Source of the DNA: a virus
Reading direction: 5' to 3' (one strand)
IMG/VR virus record: IMGVR_UViG_3300047322_000252
Coordinates: 1-64,000 of that record
Length of the DNA stretch: 64,000 bases
Shown here: piece after piece, positions 6,584 to 13,348 of the stretch
Layout: the number at the start of each line of letters is the position of its first letter
Numbering within the stretch: the first letter of the stretch is position 1
Position numbers and translations under genes: made by a program
Notes under the pieces: model-generated
The model's input: only the letters and a program-made list of their open reading frames with translations
What the model was told of the DNA's origin: nothing
The model's database searches: none

Positions 6584-6750
6584 TGCCCCGCCTGCGCCTC
6601 TTGGAGCCTCTTGGAGCGCCTTTGGAGCTATCGGCGCCCCGGAGGCCCAAGCTGGCCCAGGTGGCCGCTCAGTGCCCCTTCTGCCGTGGTGCTGGCTACC
6701 TGTACGGCCGAGTGCTGTGCCCCACGTGCGAGGGCGCTGGTGTCGCCTAA
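6583..6750 (+). CDS. small DnaJ-type zinc-finger protein
   Basis: A 55-residue protein from GTG 6583 (TAGTG overlap). It carries two CxxCxGxG units, CPFCRGAG and CPTCEGAG, the motif of DnaJ cysteine-rich zinc fingers, 11 residues apart. The N-terminal half is basic and Leu/Pro-rich. No J-domain is present. Such mini proteins may bind protein or RNA; the actual partner is unknown. Confidence 0.7.
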   Translation: MPRLRLLEPLGAPLELSAPRRPKLAQVAAQCPFCRGAGYLYGRVLCPTCEGAGVA

Positions 6751-6991
6751 GACGTCCAGCGGGTGGTTCGGCCTGGCGTGCTTCAACGCCCTGAGCCACG
6801 AGCAGCAGCGCATGCTGATCGAGGACGGCGTGCTGCCGTTCGGCCGCAAGTGGCCCGAGGGCGCCGGGTGCGAGCGTGGTGCGAGCGTGGCGATCGAGGT
6901 CGAGGGCGACGAGGCACCAGGGCCACGCTTCTACTGCGTGCCGTGCGGCATCGAGTACCTGCGCACCGTCACCATTGACACTGACACGTGA
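6740..6991 (+). CDS. hypothetical protein with paired cysteines
   Basis: An 83-residue protein from GTG 6740, overlapping the previous gene by 11 bases. It has a helical start and a central GCERGASVAIEVEGD segment. FYCVPCGIEYL follows; with the earlier Cys it may form a zinc site. The C-terminal TIDTDT is encoded by a copy of the dispersed repeat. It ends the overlapping gene series that began at 5594. Confidence 0.6.
   Translation: MSPKTSSGWFGLACFNALSHEQQRMLIEDGVLPFGRKWPEGAGCERGASVAIEVEGDEAPGPRFYCVPCGIEYLRTVTIDTDT
6973..6986 (+). repeat. dispersed 14-base repeat, copy 4
   Basis: Exact CATTGACACTGACA at the 3' end of the 6740-6991 gene. A GTTGTCACAAC palindrome follows at about 6994. Confidence 0.8.
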
Positions 6992-7067
6992 CCGTTGTCA
7001 CAACACGCTCCGTGGTCGATACCTCACACCGTTGTGAATGGTCCGAAATACCTACGAGTATGACGAC

Positions 7068-7100
7068 TGTTCTGACAACAACGGGACTAGACTCGCTGGT
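7068..7100 (+). promoter_or_regulatory. palindromic-box promoter for a leaderless gene
   Basis: TGTTCTGACAACA (7068-7080) and TAGACT (7088-7093), 20 bases start to start. ATG follows seven bases after the -10. Confidence 0.75.
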
Positions 7101-7871
7101 ATGACCAGCAAGCCCGCCTCCGAGAGGCAGTACGCCTACCTGACCACCCTGCTGAACGAGCGTGACCCGGCCGTGACCGGCGTCCCCGACGTCGCAGCCT
7201 TCATCCAGTCCCTGCGGGACAACGGCGCCACCAGCGCCCAGGTGTCGGCCATCATCAAGGCCGTCCTGGCCCTGCCTAAGGCCGCTGCGCCTGCCGGTGC
7301 TGCCCCTGCGGGCCGGACCAACAACTACGGCGCCAAGTGCGTCAAGTGCGGCGTCTACGTGCCTGCCGGTGCTGGCGTCATCACCAAGAACAGCGCTGGC
7401 AAGTGGGACACCACCCACGTCCAGCCCTGCCCCGAGGTCGAGGCCAAGCTGCCCACGCCTGACGTGAGCACCCTGACCGAGGGTGTCTACGTGGACGAGG
7501 ACGGCACCGTGTGGAAGGTCTACACCGGCCGTCAGTCGGGGCGCCTGCAAGCTGCCACGCTCACCAACCACGGCGACCACGGCACCTTCGAGTTCGTGCG
7601 TGGTGGCCTGCGCATGGTGGCCGATGCCCTCGTGGCCCGGACCATGCGCCTGCTCACCCAGGACGAGGCCGCTGCGTTCGGGCGCCTGAACGGCTTCTGC
7701 TGCAACTGCGGCCTGGCGATCGAGGACGATCGCAGCGTGGCTGCCGGGTACGGACCCAAGTGCGCCACCAACCTGGGCTGGTGGTACCCCACCTACGAGG
7801 AAGCCGCCGCCATCCTGGGGCGCCCTGTCACCAAGCCTTCCGGCGTGGTGGTCCAGCCCCCCGCTGCGTGA
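7101..7871 (+). CDS. DUF6011-like zinc-binding protein
   Basis: A 256-residue protein with a leaderless start at ATG 7101. The N-terminal helix (SERQYAYLTTLLNER) is the kind often found at the start of actinophage accessory proteins. A Pro/Ala linker is followed by CVKCGVYVP and a central beta-rich domain. The C-terminal GFCCNCGLAIEDD with GYGPKC matches the DUF6011 zinc-binding pattern, as I remember it. The role is unknown. It is a single-gene unit between the palindromic promoter and a hairpin terminator. Confidence 0.75.
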   Translation: MTSKPASERQYAYLTTLLNERDPAVTGVPDVAAFIQSLRDNGATSAQVSAIIKAVLALPKAAAPAGAAPAGRTNNYGAKCVKCGVYVPAGAGVITKNSAGKWDTTHVQPCPEVEAKLPTPDVSTLTEGVYVDEDGTVWKVYTGRQSGRLQAATLTNHGDHGTFEFVRGGLRMVADALVARTMRLLTQDEAAAFGRLNGFCCNCGLAIEDDRSVAAGYGPKCATNLGWWYPTYEEAAAILGRPVTKPSGVVVQPPAA

Positions 7872-7884
7872 CCGTTGTCACAAC

Positions 7885-7911
7885 AGGGATAGGGCCGAAA
7901 GGCCCATCCCT
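7885..7911 (+). terminator. hairpin with GAAA tetraloop
   Basis: GGGCC-GAAA-GGCCC (7892-7905) extended by AGGGAT/ATCCCT around one bulge. There is no T tract. It lies between a stop and the next promoter. Confidence 0.6.
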
Positions 7912-7918
7912 GAGTGTG

Positions 7919-7944
7919 TGTTCTGACAACACGCCCGATAGACT
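7919..7944 (+). promoter_or_regulatory. palindromic-box promoter
   Basis: TGTTCTGACAACA (7919-7931) and TAGACT (7939-7944), 20 bases start to start. It precedes a gene with an ordinary ribosome-binding site (GAGAGGA). Confidence 0.7.
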
Positions 7945-7982
7945 GACGCTTGCCAGTCACCCACCGAGAGGAACCCCTGACC

Positions 7983-8255
7983 ATGCCCACGCACCGCACG
8001 CCCCCCACGCCCATCCGGCGCCACCTGAGCCGCCAGCACACGAACACCGTGGCTGCCAACGCCGTCATCTCGCAGGCGTTCTTCCCCGGCATGGGCTGGT
8101 CGAACCTGACCCACCTGCCCCTGCCCACCCGTAGCGCCATCTGCGTGCTGCGTGACCGGGGCGCCACCATGCTCGCCGTGAGCTACGCCAAGCCTCACAC
8201 CCGTAACCGGGTGACGGCTGACTTCACCGTGGCCGAGTGCCTGGTGGCGTCATGA
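7983..8255 (+). CDS. hypothetical small basic protein
   Basis: A 90-residue protein from ATG 7983, with GAGAGGA eight bases upstream. The N-terminus is Pro/Thr/Arg-rich. The rest is mixed, with a beta-like end (NRVTADFTVAECLV). It begins a four-gene overlapping series reaching 9128. No family is recognised. Confidence 0.6.
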   Translation: MPTHRTPPTPIRRHLSRQHTNTVAANAVISQAFFPGMGWSNLTHLPLPTRSAICVLRDRGATMLAVSYAKPHTRNRVTADFTVAECLVAS

Positions 8256-8476
8256 GCACCGTCCGGCACCCCAACCACGTGGTGATGGCGACCGGCTCCG
8301 AGGTCATCCACGCCGCCTCTGACGTGGCCCTGGCCCAGCGCCGCCACGTCCTGGCCTGCAACGGTCGAGCCATCCAAGGCGGTGCCTGGGATGACGTTGT
8401 GACCAAGGTCACCTGCAAGGCCTGCCTCCGGGCGCTCGCCTCCGGGCGGGCCGTGTGGATCGGGCGTGCGTCATGA
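8252..8476 (+). CDS. small putative zinc-binding protein
   Basis: A 74-residue protein from ATG 8252. It has a beta segment HVVMATGS, then LACNGRAI and VTCKACLRAL near the end. The C...CxxC spacing suggests zinc binding. It resembles the short CG...CxxC proteins encoded on the other strand near 20 kb. Function unknown. Confidence 0.6.
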   Translation: MSTVRHPNHVVMATGSEVIHAASDVALAQRRHVLACNGRAIQGGAWDDVVTKVTCKACLRALASGRAVWIGRAS

Positions 8477-8655
8477 TCCACGCCCTTTCCGCCGATGCCA
8501 CCTTCCCCGCCATGGTGGTGACCGTCACCTGTGAGGACGGCGCCATCAGGCACGCACCCTTCGCCAGCATGGCCGAGGCCCGCACCTGGGCCGAGTGGGG
8601 TCACTGCTGCACCAACCGCCACCGCTTCACGAGTCACCAGGAGAACCCGTCATGA
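8473..8655 (+). CDS. hypothetical small protein
   Basis: A 60-residue protein from ATG 8473 (ATGA overlap). It has a beta strand (MVVTVTCEDG), then a helix (SMAEARTWAEWG) and a Cys/His-containing end. This resembles a single small alpha/beta unit. No family is recognised. Coupled to the gene on each side. Confidence 0.55.
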   Translation: MIHALSADATFPAMVVTVTCEDGAIRHAPFASMAEARTWAEWGHCCTNRHRFTSHQENPS

Positions 8656-9128
8656 CCACCACCAACAACTGCCCCGTCTGCGGGACCGAGGTCACCGTGT
8701 GGGCCGACCTGTCGGGCGGGATCACCGTCAACTTCCGGTGCCCGAACGAGGCCTGCCCGGCAGGCAAGGCACCGTGGGACACGCCCGAGCCGGGCGTGGA
8801 CTACGAGCCATCGGTCTGCATGAACTGCGGCGAGGACGAGCACACGGCCGAGGAACTGGCCGAGTGCATCGACTCAGTGACCAATCCCTGGCCCGGCATC
8901 GAGCGCAACGTGCCGGTCACCCCGGCCCTGCGGCGCCGGTTCGTCTCCCGTAACTGGTGCTTCGGCTACAACGGCCACAGCATCTACCAGCTTGGCACCC
9001 TGCCTGCGGACCTGTACGCCGTGACCTGGGACCGGGATCACAACCCGGTGATCACCGGCCGCATCAAGGGCGCCAGCACACAGAGCACCGCCGACCTGAT
9101 CGCTTTCCTCTCCGAGTGGGAAGGCTGA
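8652..9128 (+). CDS. hypothetical zinc-ribbon protein
   Basis: A 158-residue protein from ATG 8652. The N-terminus has CPVCG and CPNEAC, a four-cysteine ribbon, and CMNCGEDE follows around residue 57. The C-terminal 70 residues form an alpha/beta region with an aromatic start (NWCFGYNGHSIY). Nucleic-acid binding is plausible from the ribbon; nothing more specific can be read. Confidence 0.65.
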   Translation: MTTTNNCPVCGTEVTVWADLSGGITVNFRCPNEACPAGKAPWDTPEPGVDYEPSVCMNCGEDEHTAEELAECIDSVTNPWPGIERNVPVTPALRRRFVSRNWCFGYNGHSIYQLGTLPADLYAVTWDRDHNPVITGRIKGASTQSTADLIAFLSEWEG

Positions 9129-9131
9129 GCG

Positions 9132-9206
9132 ATGACGGACGAGCAGCGGGCCGCTGTGTACTTCCTCGTGATCAACCGGGGCGAGGAAGGGGACGACGAC
9201 GAGTAG
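9132..9206 (+). CDS. putative 24-residue acidic peptide
   Basis: ATG 9132 opens a 24-codon frame three bases after the upstream stop. It encodes an amphipathic start (TDEQRAAVYFLVINRG) and an acidic tail (EEGDDDE). Codon choice matches neighbouring genes. Small size makes it uncertain. Confidence 0.4.
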   Translation: MTDEQRAAVYFLVINRGEEGDDDE

Positions 9207-9207
9207 C

Positions 9208-9480
9208 TGACCAGGCCACGGTGCGCCGCAAGCACCGACACGACTGGTCAATCAGTTCTCGCCCGCAAGGGCGAGGGCTGGTGAGAGTGCATCGCCCCCG
9301 GGTGGTGCGTTGTCACCAGCCCCATGGGCCACGGTGCGCACTGCCCCGGCAAGGGTGCTGCGCAGCGGCTGGCATGGCCCAGCACCAGGACAAGCACACA
9401 CGGCGCATTGCCGTGCGACGTCTGTGCCCCTGTGTGTCGTCCGTTCGAGTCGGGCATGGGGTATTACGTGTGTGAATCTC
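9208..9480 (+). ncRNA. hairpin-dense non-coding region, candidate RNA C
   Basis: At least four stems lie in 270 bases: TGACCAG/CTGGTCA enclosing GGTGC/GCACC, CTCGCCC-GCAA-GGGCGAG (about 9259-9276), GGGCTGGTGA/TCACCAGCCC (10 bp, about 9277-9323) with an inner 8-bp stem, and TGGGCCA/TGGCCCA. The region separates the 8652-9206 genes from the helicase gene. No promoter was identified immediately upstream. It could be a structured RNA or a DNA site. Confidence 0.35.
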
Positions 9481-9486
9481 GTCACA

Positions 9487-9517
9487 CTAGGCCACAATAC
9501 CTAGTGTTCTGACAACA
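9487..9517 (+). promoter_or_regulatory. inverted repeat and palindromic box before the helicase gene
   Basis: CACTAGG/CCTAGTG arms surround ACA-rich DNA at about 9484-9506, directly followed by TGTTCTGACAACA (9505-9517). No clear -10 sits 20 bases downstream, so this box may act as an operator. Confidence 0.45.
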
Positions 9518-9540
9518 GAAAGGGCCTCTGACCAGCTATT

Positions 9541-11100
9541 ATGTCTCTCATGAGCAACGCACCCATCACCCCTGACAGCCCCCTGGCGGGCCTGTTCGCC
9601 CAGGTCGTCGGCACCGCTGCCGTCGTCGCCGCCACCAACAACCTGGCCCCGGTCCTGTCGTTCGACACCCTGGCCCTCCCCCTCATGGCCCACCAGGTCG
9701 AGGCCGTCCAGCGCATCCACCACGACGTCGCCACCTACGGCGGGAGCTACGTGGGCGATGACATGGGCCTTGGCAAGACGTTTGAGGCCCTAGCGGCTGT
9801 TGCCCTGGCCCCGAACAGCTACCCGGCCCTGATCATCTGCCCGCCCTCTGTCACGCTGAACTGGCGCAACGAGGCCCGCCGCCTGATCCCCGGCGTCCGG
9901 GTCGAGGTGCTGAGTGGCACCAAGCCGGTGCTGCCTGCGCCCGCCGACATCTACGTCATGGGCGACAGTGTGCTCGCCGCATGGGCTGGCCTGGCGGTCG
10001 AGAACTACGTGGACAACCGGGACGTGCCCCGCAAGCGTGACGTCGTCCGGGGCGTGCTCACCGCCATGGGCATCCGGGCGCTGGTGGTGGACGAGGCCCA
10101 CCGCTTCAAGTCCTACAAGGCCCAGCGGGCACGTGCGGCCATGGCGTTCGCCGCCACCCTGCCCCGGGGCGCCCAGCGCATCCTGCTGAGCGGCACCGCC
10201 GTGGACAACCGCTCCGAGGAACTGGCGACGCAGATCCGCATCGCTGGCGTGGATCACGTGTTCGGCGGCTGGTTCAACTTCCTGGAAACGTACGCACCCA
10301 AGCAGGGCTATGCCCGGGTGAGCCGTCACAGTGACGAGCTTCACGCCAAGCTGGTGAGCACCTTCTACCTGCGCCGCCTGCGCACCGAGGTCCTGAGCCT
10401 GCCCGGCAAGGGGCGCAAGCTGGTGGCTGCGGCCATGGCCGGTAAGGCTGCCAGTGACTACCTCGCCGCCCAGGACGATCTCATCGCCTACGTGCGGGGG
10501 ACCAAGGGCCGCAAGGCTGCCGAGGTCGCCAGTCGGGCCGAGGCCCTGGTCCTGCTGACCACCCTGCGCCGCCTGGTCGGTGAGGCCAAGGTGGCTGCCG
10601 TGGTCGCCTACGTCCAGGACCTGGTGGACGACGGGGAGCAGGTGTTCGTGGCTGCCTGGCATGCGCCCATGGTCAAGGCCCTGACTGACGCCTTCGGCGC
10701 CGTGAACGTGGTCGGCGGTATGAAGGTCGAGGACAAGCAGGCGGCGGTCGAGGCGTTCCAGAACGGCACCGCCCGGGTGCTGGTGGGCAACATCGTGGCC
10801 GCTGGTGTGGGCATCACGCTCACCGCTGCCCGCCACGTAGTGGTGGCAGAACTGCCGTGGACGCCGGGAGCGCTGGCCCAGGTCGAGGACCGGCTGGACC
10901 GTATCGGCCAGACACGTGAGGTCGTCTCCCACATCATGCTGGGGACGAACGGCATCCCCACGGTGGACGAGCGCATCATGGCGATCCTCAACGAGAAGGC
11001 GGCAGTCACCGGCATGATCATGGACGGCAAGGCTGCCAGCATCATCGATGACGACACGATCAGCGCCGCCCTGCTGGACAGCTACCGGGACGCCGCCTAG
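9541..11100 (+). CDS. SNF2-family DEAH helicase/translocase (SMARCAL1-like)
   Basis: A 519-residue protein with the SNF2 motif set: Walker A DDMGLGKT (73-80), motif Ia ICPPSV, Walker B VDEAH (183-187), motif III LSGT (216-219), motif V GNIVAAGVGITLT (416-428) and motif VI ELPW...QVEDRLDRIGQ (437-457). These define an ATP-driven double-stranded DNA translocase. The compact size without extra domains resembles the SMARCAL1/annealing-helicase-like proteins of phages. It may help replication, recombination or fork remodelling. ATG 9541 is used here; Met-4 is an alternative. It is flanked on both sides by hairpin-rich non-coding DNA. Confidence 0.9.
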   Translation: MSLMSNAPITPDSPLAGLFAQVVGTAAVVAATNNLAPVLSFDTLALPLMAHQVEAVQRIHHDVATYGGSYVGDDMGLGKTFEALAAVALAPNSYPALIICPPSVTLNWRNEARRLIPGVRVEVLSGTKPVLPAPADIYVMGDSVLAAWAGLAVENYVDNRDVPRKRDVVRGVLTAMGIRALVVDEAHRFKSYKAQRARAAMAFAATLPRGAQRILLSGTAVDNRSEELATQIRIAGVDHVFGGWFNFLETYAPKQGYARVSRHSDELHAKLVSTFYLRRLRTEVLSLPGKGRKLVAAAMAGKAASDYLAAQDDLIAYVRGTKGRKAAEVASRAEALVLLTTLRRLVGEAKVAAVVAYVQDLVDDGEQVFVAAWHAPMVKALTDAFGAVNVVGGMKVEDKQAAVEAFQNGTARVLVGNIVAAGVGITLTAARHVVVAELPWTPGALAQVEDRLDRIGQTREVVSHIMLGTNGIPTVDERIMAILNEKAAVTGMIMDGKAASIIDDDTISAALLDSYRDAA

Positions 11101-11137
11101 TGGCCTCATCCCTACAGCGTGCATGAGCACGCCACCC

Positions 11138-11151
11138 CATTGACACTGACA
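11138..11151 (+). repeat. dispersed 14-base repeat, copy 5
   Basis: Exact CATTGACACTGACA after the helicase stop and before the terminator. Confidence 0.8.
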
Positions 11152-11174
11152 CACTCTCACCCCACTACCCCCAC

Positions 11175-11204
11175 GAGCACCCGCCCCCACCAGGGCGGGT
11201 GCTC
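11175..11204 (+). terminator. terminator hairpin after the helicase gene
   Basis: GAGCACCCGCCC (11175-11186) pairs perfectly with GGGCGGGTGCTC (11193-11204) across loop CCACCA. The sequence after it contains TCTGTTGT. Confidence 0.75.
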
Positions 11205-11726
11205 TCTGTTGTGACACCAGGCGAGCCTAATCGGCGCCCATGGGATGCCCACGGCATGAGGCAGAGTGATCAAGTGCATGCCCTGTCTCACCGTCACCCC
11301 CTCCCCTACTGCCTAGCTATGTCAGGCAGTGACACATGCCACACCCCTCCCACCCTAGTGAGCGTGGCGTAGCCACTCTCCCCTCTGCCTGTCGTGCCTG
11401 CTCATGCCCCTATGGGCATGACCTAGATCAACCCTGGCCCCGGTTGTCAAGGCAGTTGTGACAACAGCCTGCCTTGACATACGCCCTCACCTGTGAAACA
11501 CCAGGTCACAGACCTGTTGTGATAACTGTCACACCACATGTGCCTCATGGCACATGTGTTGACAACATGCCCTGACCTGCGGCTACGCCGCCTGTCAAGG
11601 GCTGTGAATCATGTCACACCCCTGTGACATTAATCACCCTGACCGGGCTGCGCCCGGGCTAGGACTCCCATGTGCAAGGGGGGTTTCCCGGGGGACTCGT
11701 GTAGTGGTATATGCACTCGTGTGTGG
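11205..11726. other. 520-base non-coding region with a cluster of inverted repeats
   Basis: No convincing gene. Perfect inverted repeats include ACTGCCT/AGGCAGT (about 11309-11331), TCATGCCC-CTAT-GGGCATGA (about 11402-11421), TGTCAAGGCAG/CTGCCTTGACA (11445-11455 with 11469-11479, enclosing TTGTGACAACA), CACATGTGCC-TCAT-GGCACATGTG (11535-11558), GCGGC/GCCGC and CCGGGC/GCCCGG. Several TTGACA and TTGTGACAA elements are interspersed. It lies between a helicase gene and a DNA-binding regulator gene. It may be a replication origin, a regulatory hub or both. Confidence 0.5.
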
Positions 11727-11732
11727 TACAAT
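11727..11732 (+). promoter_or_regulatory. -10 element of the Arc-like regulator gene
   Basis: TACAAT seven bases before ATG 11740. No ribosome-binding site lies between, so a leaderless mRNA is predicted. Confidence 0.6.
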
Positions 11733-11739
11733 GTGGTGC

Positions 11740-12057
11740 ATGAGCGTGAACACCTCCATACGCCTGCCTCTGGACTTGAAGGAGCGGCTACAGGCTGCTG
11801 CTGACGAAGAGGGCAGGAGCCTGAACAACTACATGATCCGCATCCTCCAAGAAGCCTCGAACCTCAGGGAGGGCCATTCGACCCTTGGCAGTTCCCCTGC
11901 CCCCGATAGTATGAAGGGTATGTCCCGAGCGGTGCCGTCGAAGAGAGCGTCCAAGAGGGCCACGGCCCATCAACGGCTGGTGCAGGAGCGGGATGAAGCC
12001 GCTCGCCAGGAGATCAAGAACCGGGTCCTGGGCCAGAGAGAGGGAGGGCCGTCATGA
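11740..12057 (+). CDS. Arc/CopG-type ribbon-helix-helix DNA-binding protein
   Basis: A 105-residue protein. Residues about 5-40 (SIRLPLDLKERLQAAADEEGRSLNNYMIRILQEA) match the ribbon-helix-helix fold: a short beta strand, helix, turn with SLNNY, helix. Such proteins dimerise and bind short tandem operator sites through the beta strands. The C-terminal 65 residues are basic, then charged and helical. It is a candidate to bind the dispersed repeats, whose CATTGA-CATTGA tandem half-sites suit this fold; that link is inference. It heads a long overlapping series of small genes. Confidence 0.8.
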   Translation: MSVNTSIRLPLDLKERLQAAADEEGRSLNNYMIRILQEASNLREGHSTLGSSPAPDSMKGMSRAVPSKRASKRATAHQRLVQERDEAARQEIKNRVLGQREGGPS

Positions 12058-12251
12058 CCTTGACCGCTGACGGAGATCCGAAGCTCCTGGCCATCCGGAA
12101 GCTCTACGCCGCAGGGGAGGCCCTGCTGGAAGCCCAGACTGCTCTGGTGAGTGCTGGGATGGCTGACGTCGTGGCCCTCCAGGAGTGTCGCATCAACATC
12201 CGAGTGATGCTGGTCGAGATGGCCTTTCAGGGAGAGGGGCGGGTCGAATGA
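12054..12251 (+). CDS. hypothetical small helical protein
   Basis: A 65-residue protein from ATG 12054 (ATGA overlap with the regulator gene). Almost entirely helical, Ala/Leu/Glu-rich, with heptad-like spacing from residue 10 to 60, so it probably dimerises or binds a partner. No family is recognised. Co-transcribed with the ribbon-helix-helix gene. Confidence 0.6.
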   Translation: MTLTADGDPKLLAIRKLYAAGEALLEAQTALVSAGMADVVALQECRINIRVMLVEMAFQGEGRVE

Positions 12252-12418
12252 GGCGGACCGGGGCACCAGTGCCCAAACCCGGTGAGGACCCGCTGGACTT
12301 CATCGAGCGGGTCATCCAGTACCTGACGGTGCCTGATAGGCGCCGGATGGGCGAGCGCACGGCCGGTTACATGCGCCAGGCCATCAAACGGGTCCGACAC
12401 ACGCCGATGAAGCCATGA
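12248..12418 (+). CDS. hypothetical small basic protein
   Basis: A 56-residue protein from ATG 12248. It has a Pro-rich start, then DPLDFIERVIQYLTVPDRRRMGERTAGYMRQAIKRV, an amphipathic pair of basic helices. It could bind nucleic acid or another phage protein. Start and stop overlap neighbours by four bases. Confidence 0.55.
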   Translation: MRRTGAPVPKPGEDPLDFIERVIQYLTVPDRRRMGERTAGYMRQAIKRVRHTPMKP

Positions 12419-12603
12419 AGACCCGGGACTACGTCTACGAGGTCACCCTGCGGGTGGTCCACCACGAGCCGCCCAATCCGGACGAGCCGAGCCTCAACGC
12501 CAACACCCTGGCCGAGGCGATGGCGGCGGCTGCCCAGGACCTGACGCCCGAGATCACCGTGACGGTGGCTGCGGTGCTGTTCCGAGGGGAGCAGCCCCGA
12601 TGA
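12415..12603 (+). CDS. hypothetical small protein
   Basis: A 62-residue protein from ATG 12415. Beta strand (YVYEVTLRVVHHE), helix (LNANTLAEAMAAAAQDL), beta strand (EITVTVAAVLFRG): a simple beta-alpha-beta layout. Start and stop overlap neighbours. Function unknown. Confidence 0.6.
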   Translation: MKTRDYVYEVTLRVVHHEPPNPDEPSLNANTLAEAMAAAAQDLTPEITVTVAAVLFRGEQPR

Positions 12604-12914
12604 ACCGGATCAGGATCAACCCCACCACCTACACCGTCTGCGGTCTGCCCGAGTCGGACGTCAACGCCCAGGTGTGGCGCATCACCATCGAGTGGCGTGG
12701 CCCGCTGGACTCCTGGGCCATTTGTCACATCGGGCGCTGTCTGAGCAGTAGGGGGCGCTGGGATCACGAGCCGCTGCCTTCCAGCCGCACCGAGGCCTTC
12801 ATCCGCTCGCATCGTTTCACGCTGGCCGAGGCCAAGCAGAAGGCCATCCAGGCCTACCCGAAGCTGGAGATCAACGGCCTGCGGGTCGAGGACGGGAAAC
12901 TGGTACCGGCGTGA
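12600..12914 (+). CDS. hypothetical protein
   Basis: A 104-residue protein from ATG 12600. Beta-rich with conserved-looking aromatic and cysteine positions (YTVCGLP, VWRITIEWRG, WAICHIGRCLS), then a C-terminal helix (LAEAKQKAIQAYPKLE). It may be a small single-domain modulator. No family is recognised. Its TGA overlaps the next GTG. Confidence 0.6.
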   Translation: MNRIRINPTTYTVCGLPESDVNAQVWRITIEWRGPLDSWAICHIGRCLSSRGRWDHEPLPSSRTEAFIRSHRFTLAEAKQKAIQAYPKLEINGLRVEDGKLVPA

Positions 12915-13348
12915 CCACCCTGGCTGACGCCGTACACGACGCTCAGCCCACGTGGACGGACTCGGAGCTATCCAGGCGCACCGGCCTGAGCACCAGGACC
13001 GTCAGGGAGCTTCTGCGGCCCTGGACGGGTCAGGTGCGCCAGTTTCGGCGCTACACGCTGGCCAAGCTGGACGGGCCGCTGGGATGGGAGCCGGGAGTGG
13101 CTTGGCGGCTGTACACCGGCCAACCTCTTCATCCTGACTGGGTGAAGGGCATTGACACTGACATTGTTGAGACAACAGGAGGGCGGGAGATGAAGATCCT
13201 GGTGGGGTGGTGGAACCCCAAGACGACCGAACTGGTGGACATCCCGGGTTTCGACCTGGTCCACGACACGGCCGGGTGGCTGCCAGCGGTGGTGGACGTG
13301 CCCCCGCATCTGGCTCACACCCTGCGCATGGGGCTGAGTCAGCGATGA
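12911..13348 (+). CDS. helix-turn-helix protein joined to a second module across operator DNA
   Basis: A 145-residue frame from GTG 12911. Residues 15-37 (TWTDSELSRRTGLSTRTVRELL) read as a helix-turn-helix, suggesting a small DNA-binding regulator. A copy of the dispersed repeat (13150-13163) and TTGTTGAGACAAC follow, translated as GIDTDIVETTGG. GGAGG and an in-frame ATG at 13190 then open a 52-residue beta-rich second module (MKILVGWWNPKTTEL). The distal module may also be made separately. Confidence 0.65.
   Translation: MTTLADAVHDAQPTWTDSELSRRTGLSTRTVRELLRPWTGQVRQFRRYTLAKLDGPLGWEPGVAWRLYTGQPLHPDWVKGIDTDIVETTGGREMKILVGWWNPKTTELVDIPGFDLVHDTAGWLPAVVDVPPHLAHTLRMGLSQR
13150..13163 (+). repeat. 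dispersed 14-base repeat, copy 6
   Basis: Exact CATTGACACTGACA inside the 12911-13348 frame, next to a TTGTTGAGACAAC box. Confidence 0.8.

Noticed and set aside
2166-9206. Toxin-antitoxin or known abortive-infection module
   Set aside because: Several pairs of small overlapping genes have the right size, but none carries a recognisable toxin fold such as PIN, RelE, HipA or Fic.
9324-9512. A 62-codon frame with CDVC and other cysteines in the gap before the helicase gene
   Set aside because: Possible small zinc protein, but it lies across strong hairpins, has no ribosome-binding site and its N-terminal half lacks protein-like composition. The structured-RNA reading is preferred.
9790-11217. 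Long leftward open frame of 475 codons antisense to the helicase gene
   Set aside because: GC-rich genes often give long antisense frames through codon-position bias. The helicase motifs on the plus strand are decisive, and the antisense frame shows no domain.
11205-11726. CRISPR-like array suspected from the many short repeats
   Set aside because: The repeats are inverted, of different sequence and unevenly spaced; no repeat-spacer periodicity and no cas genes.
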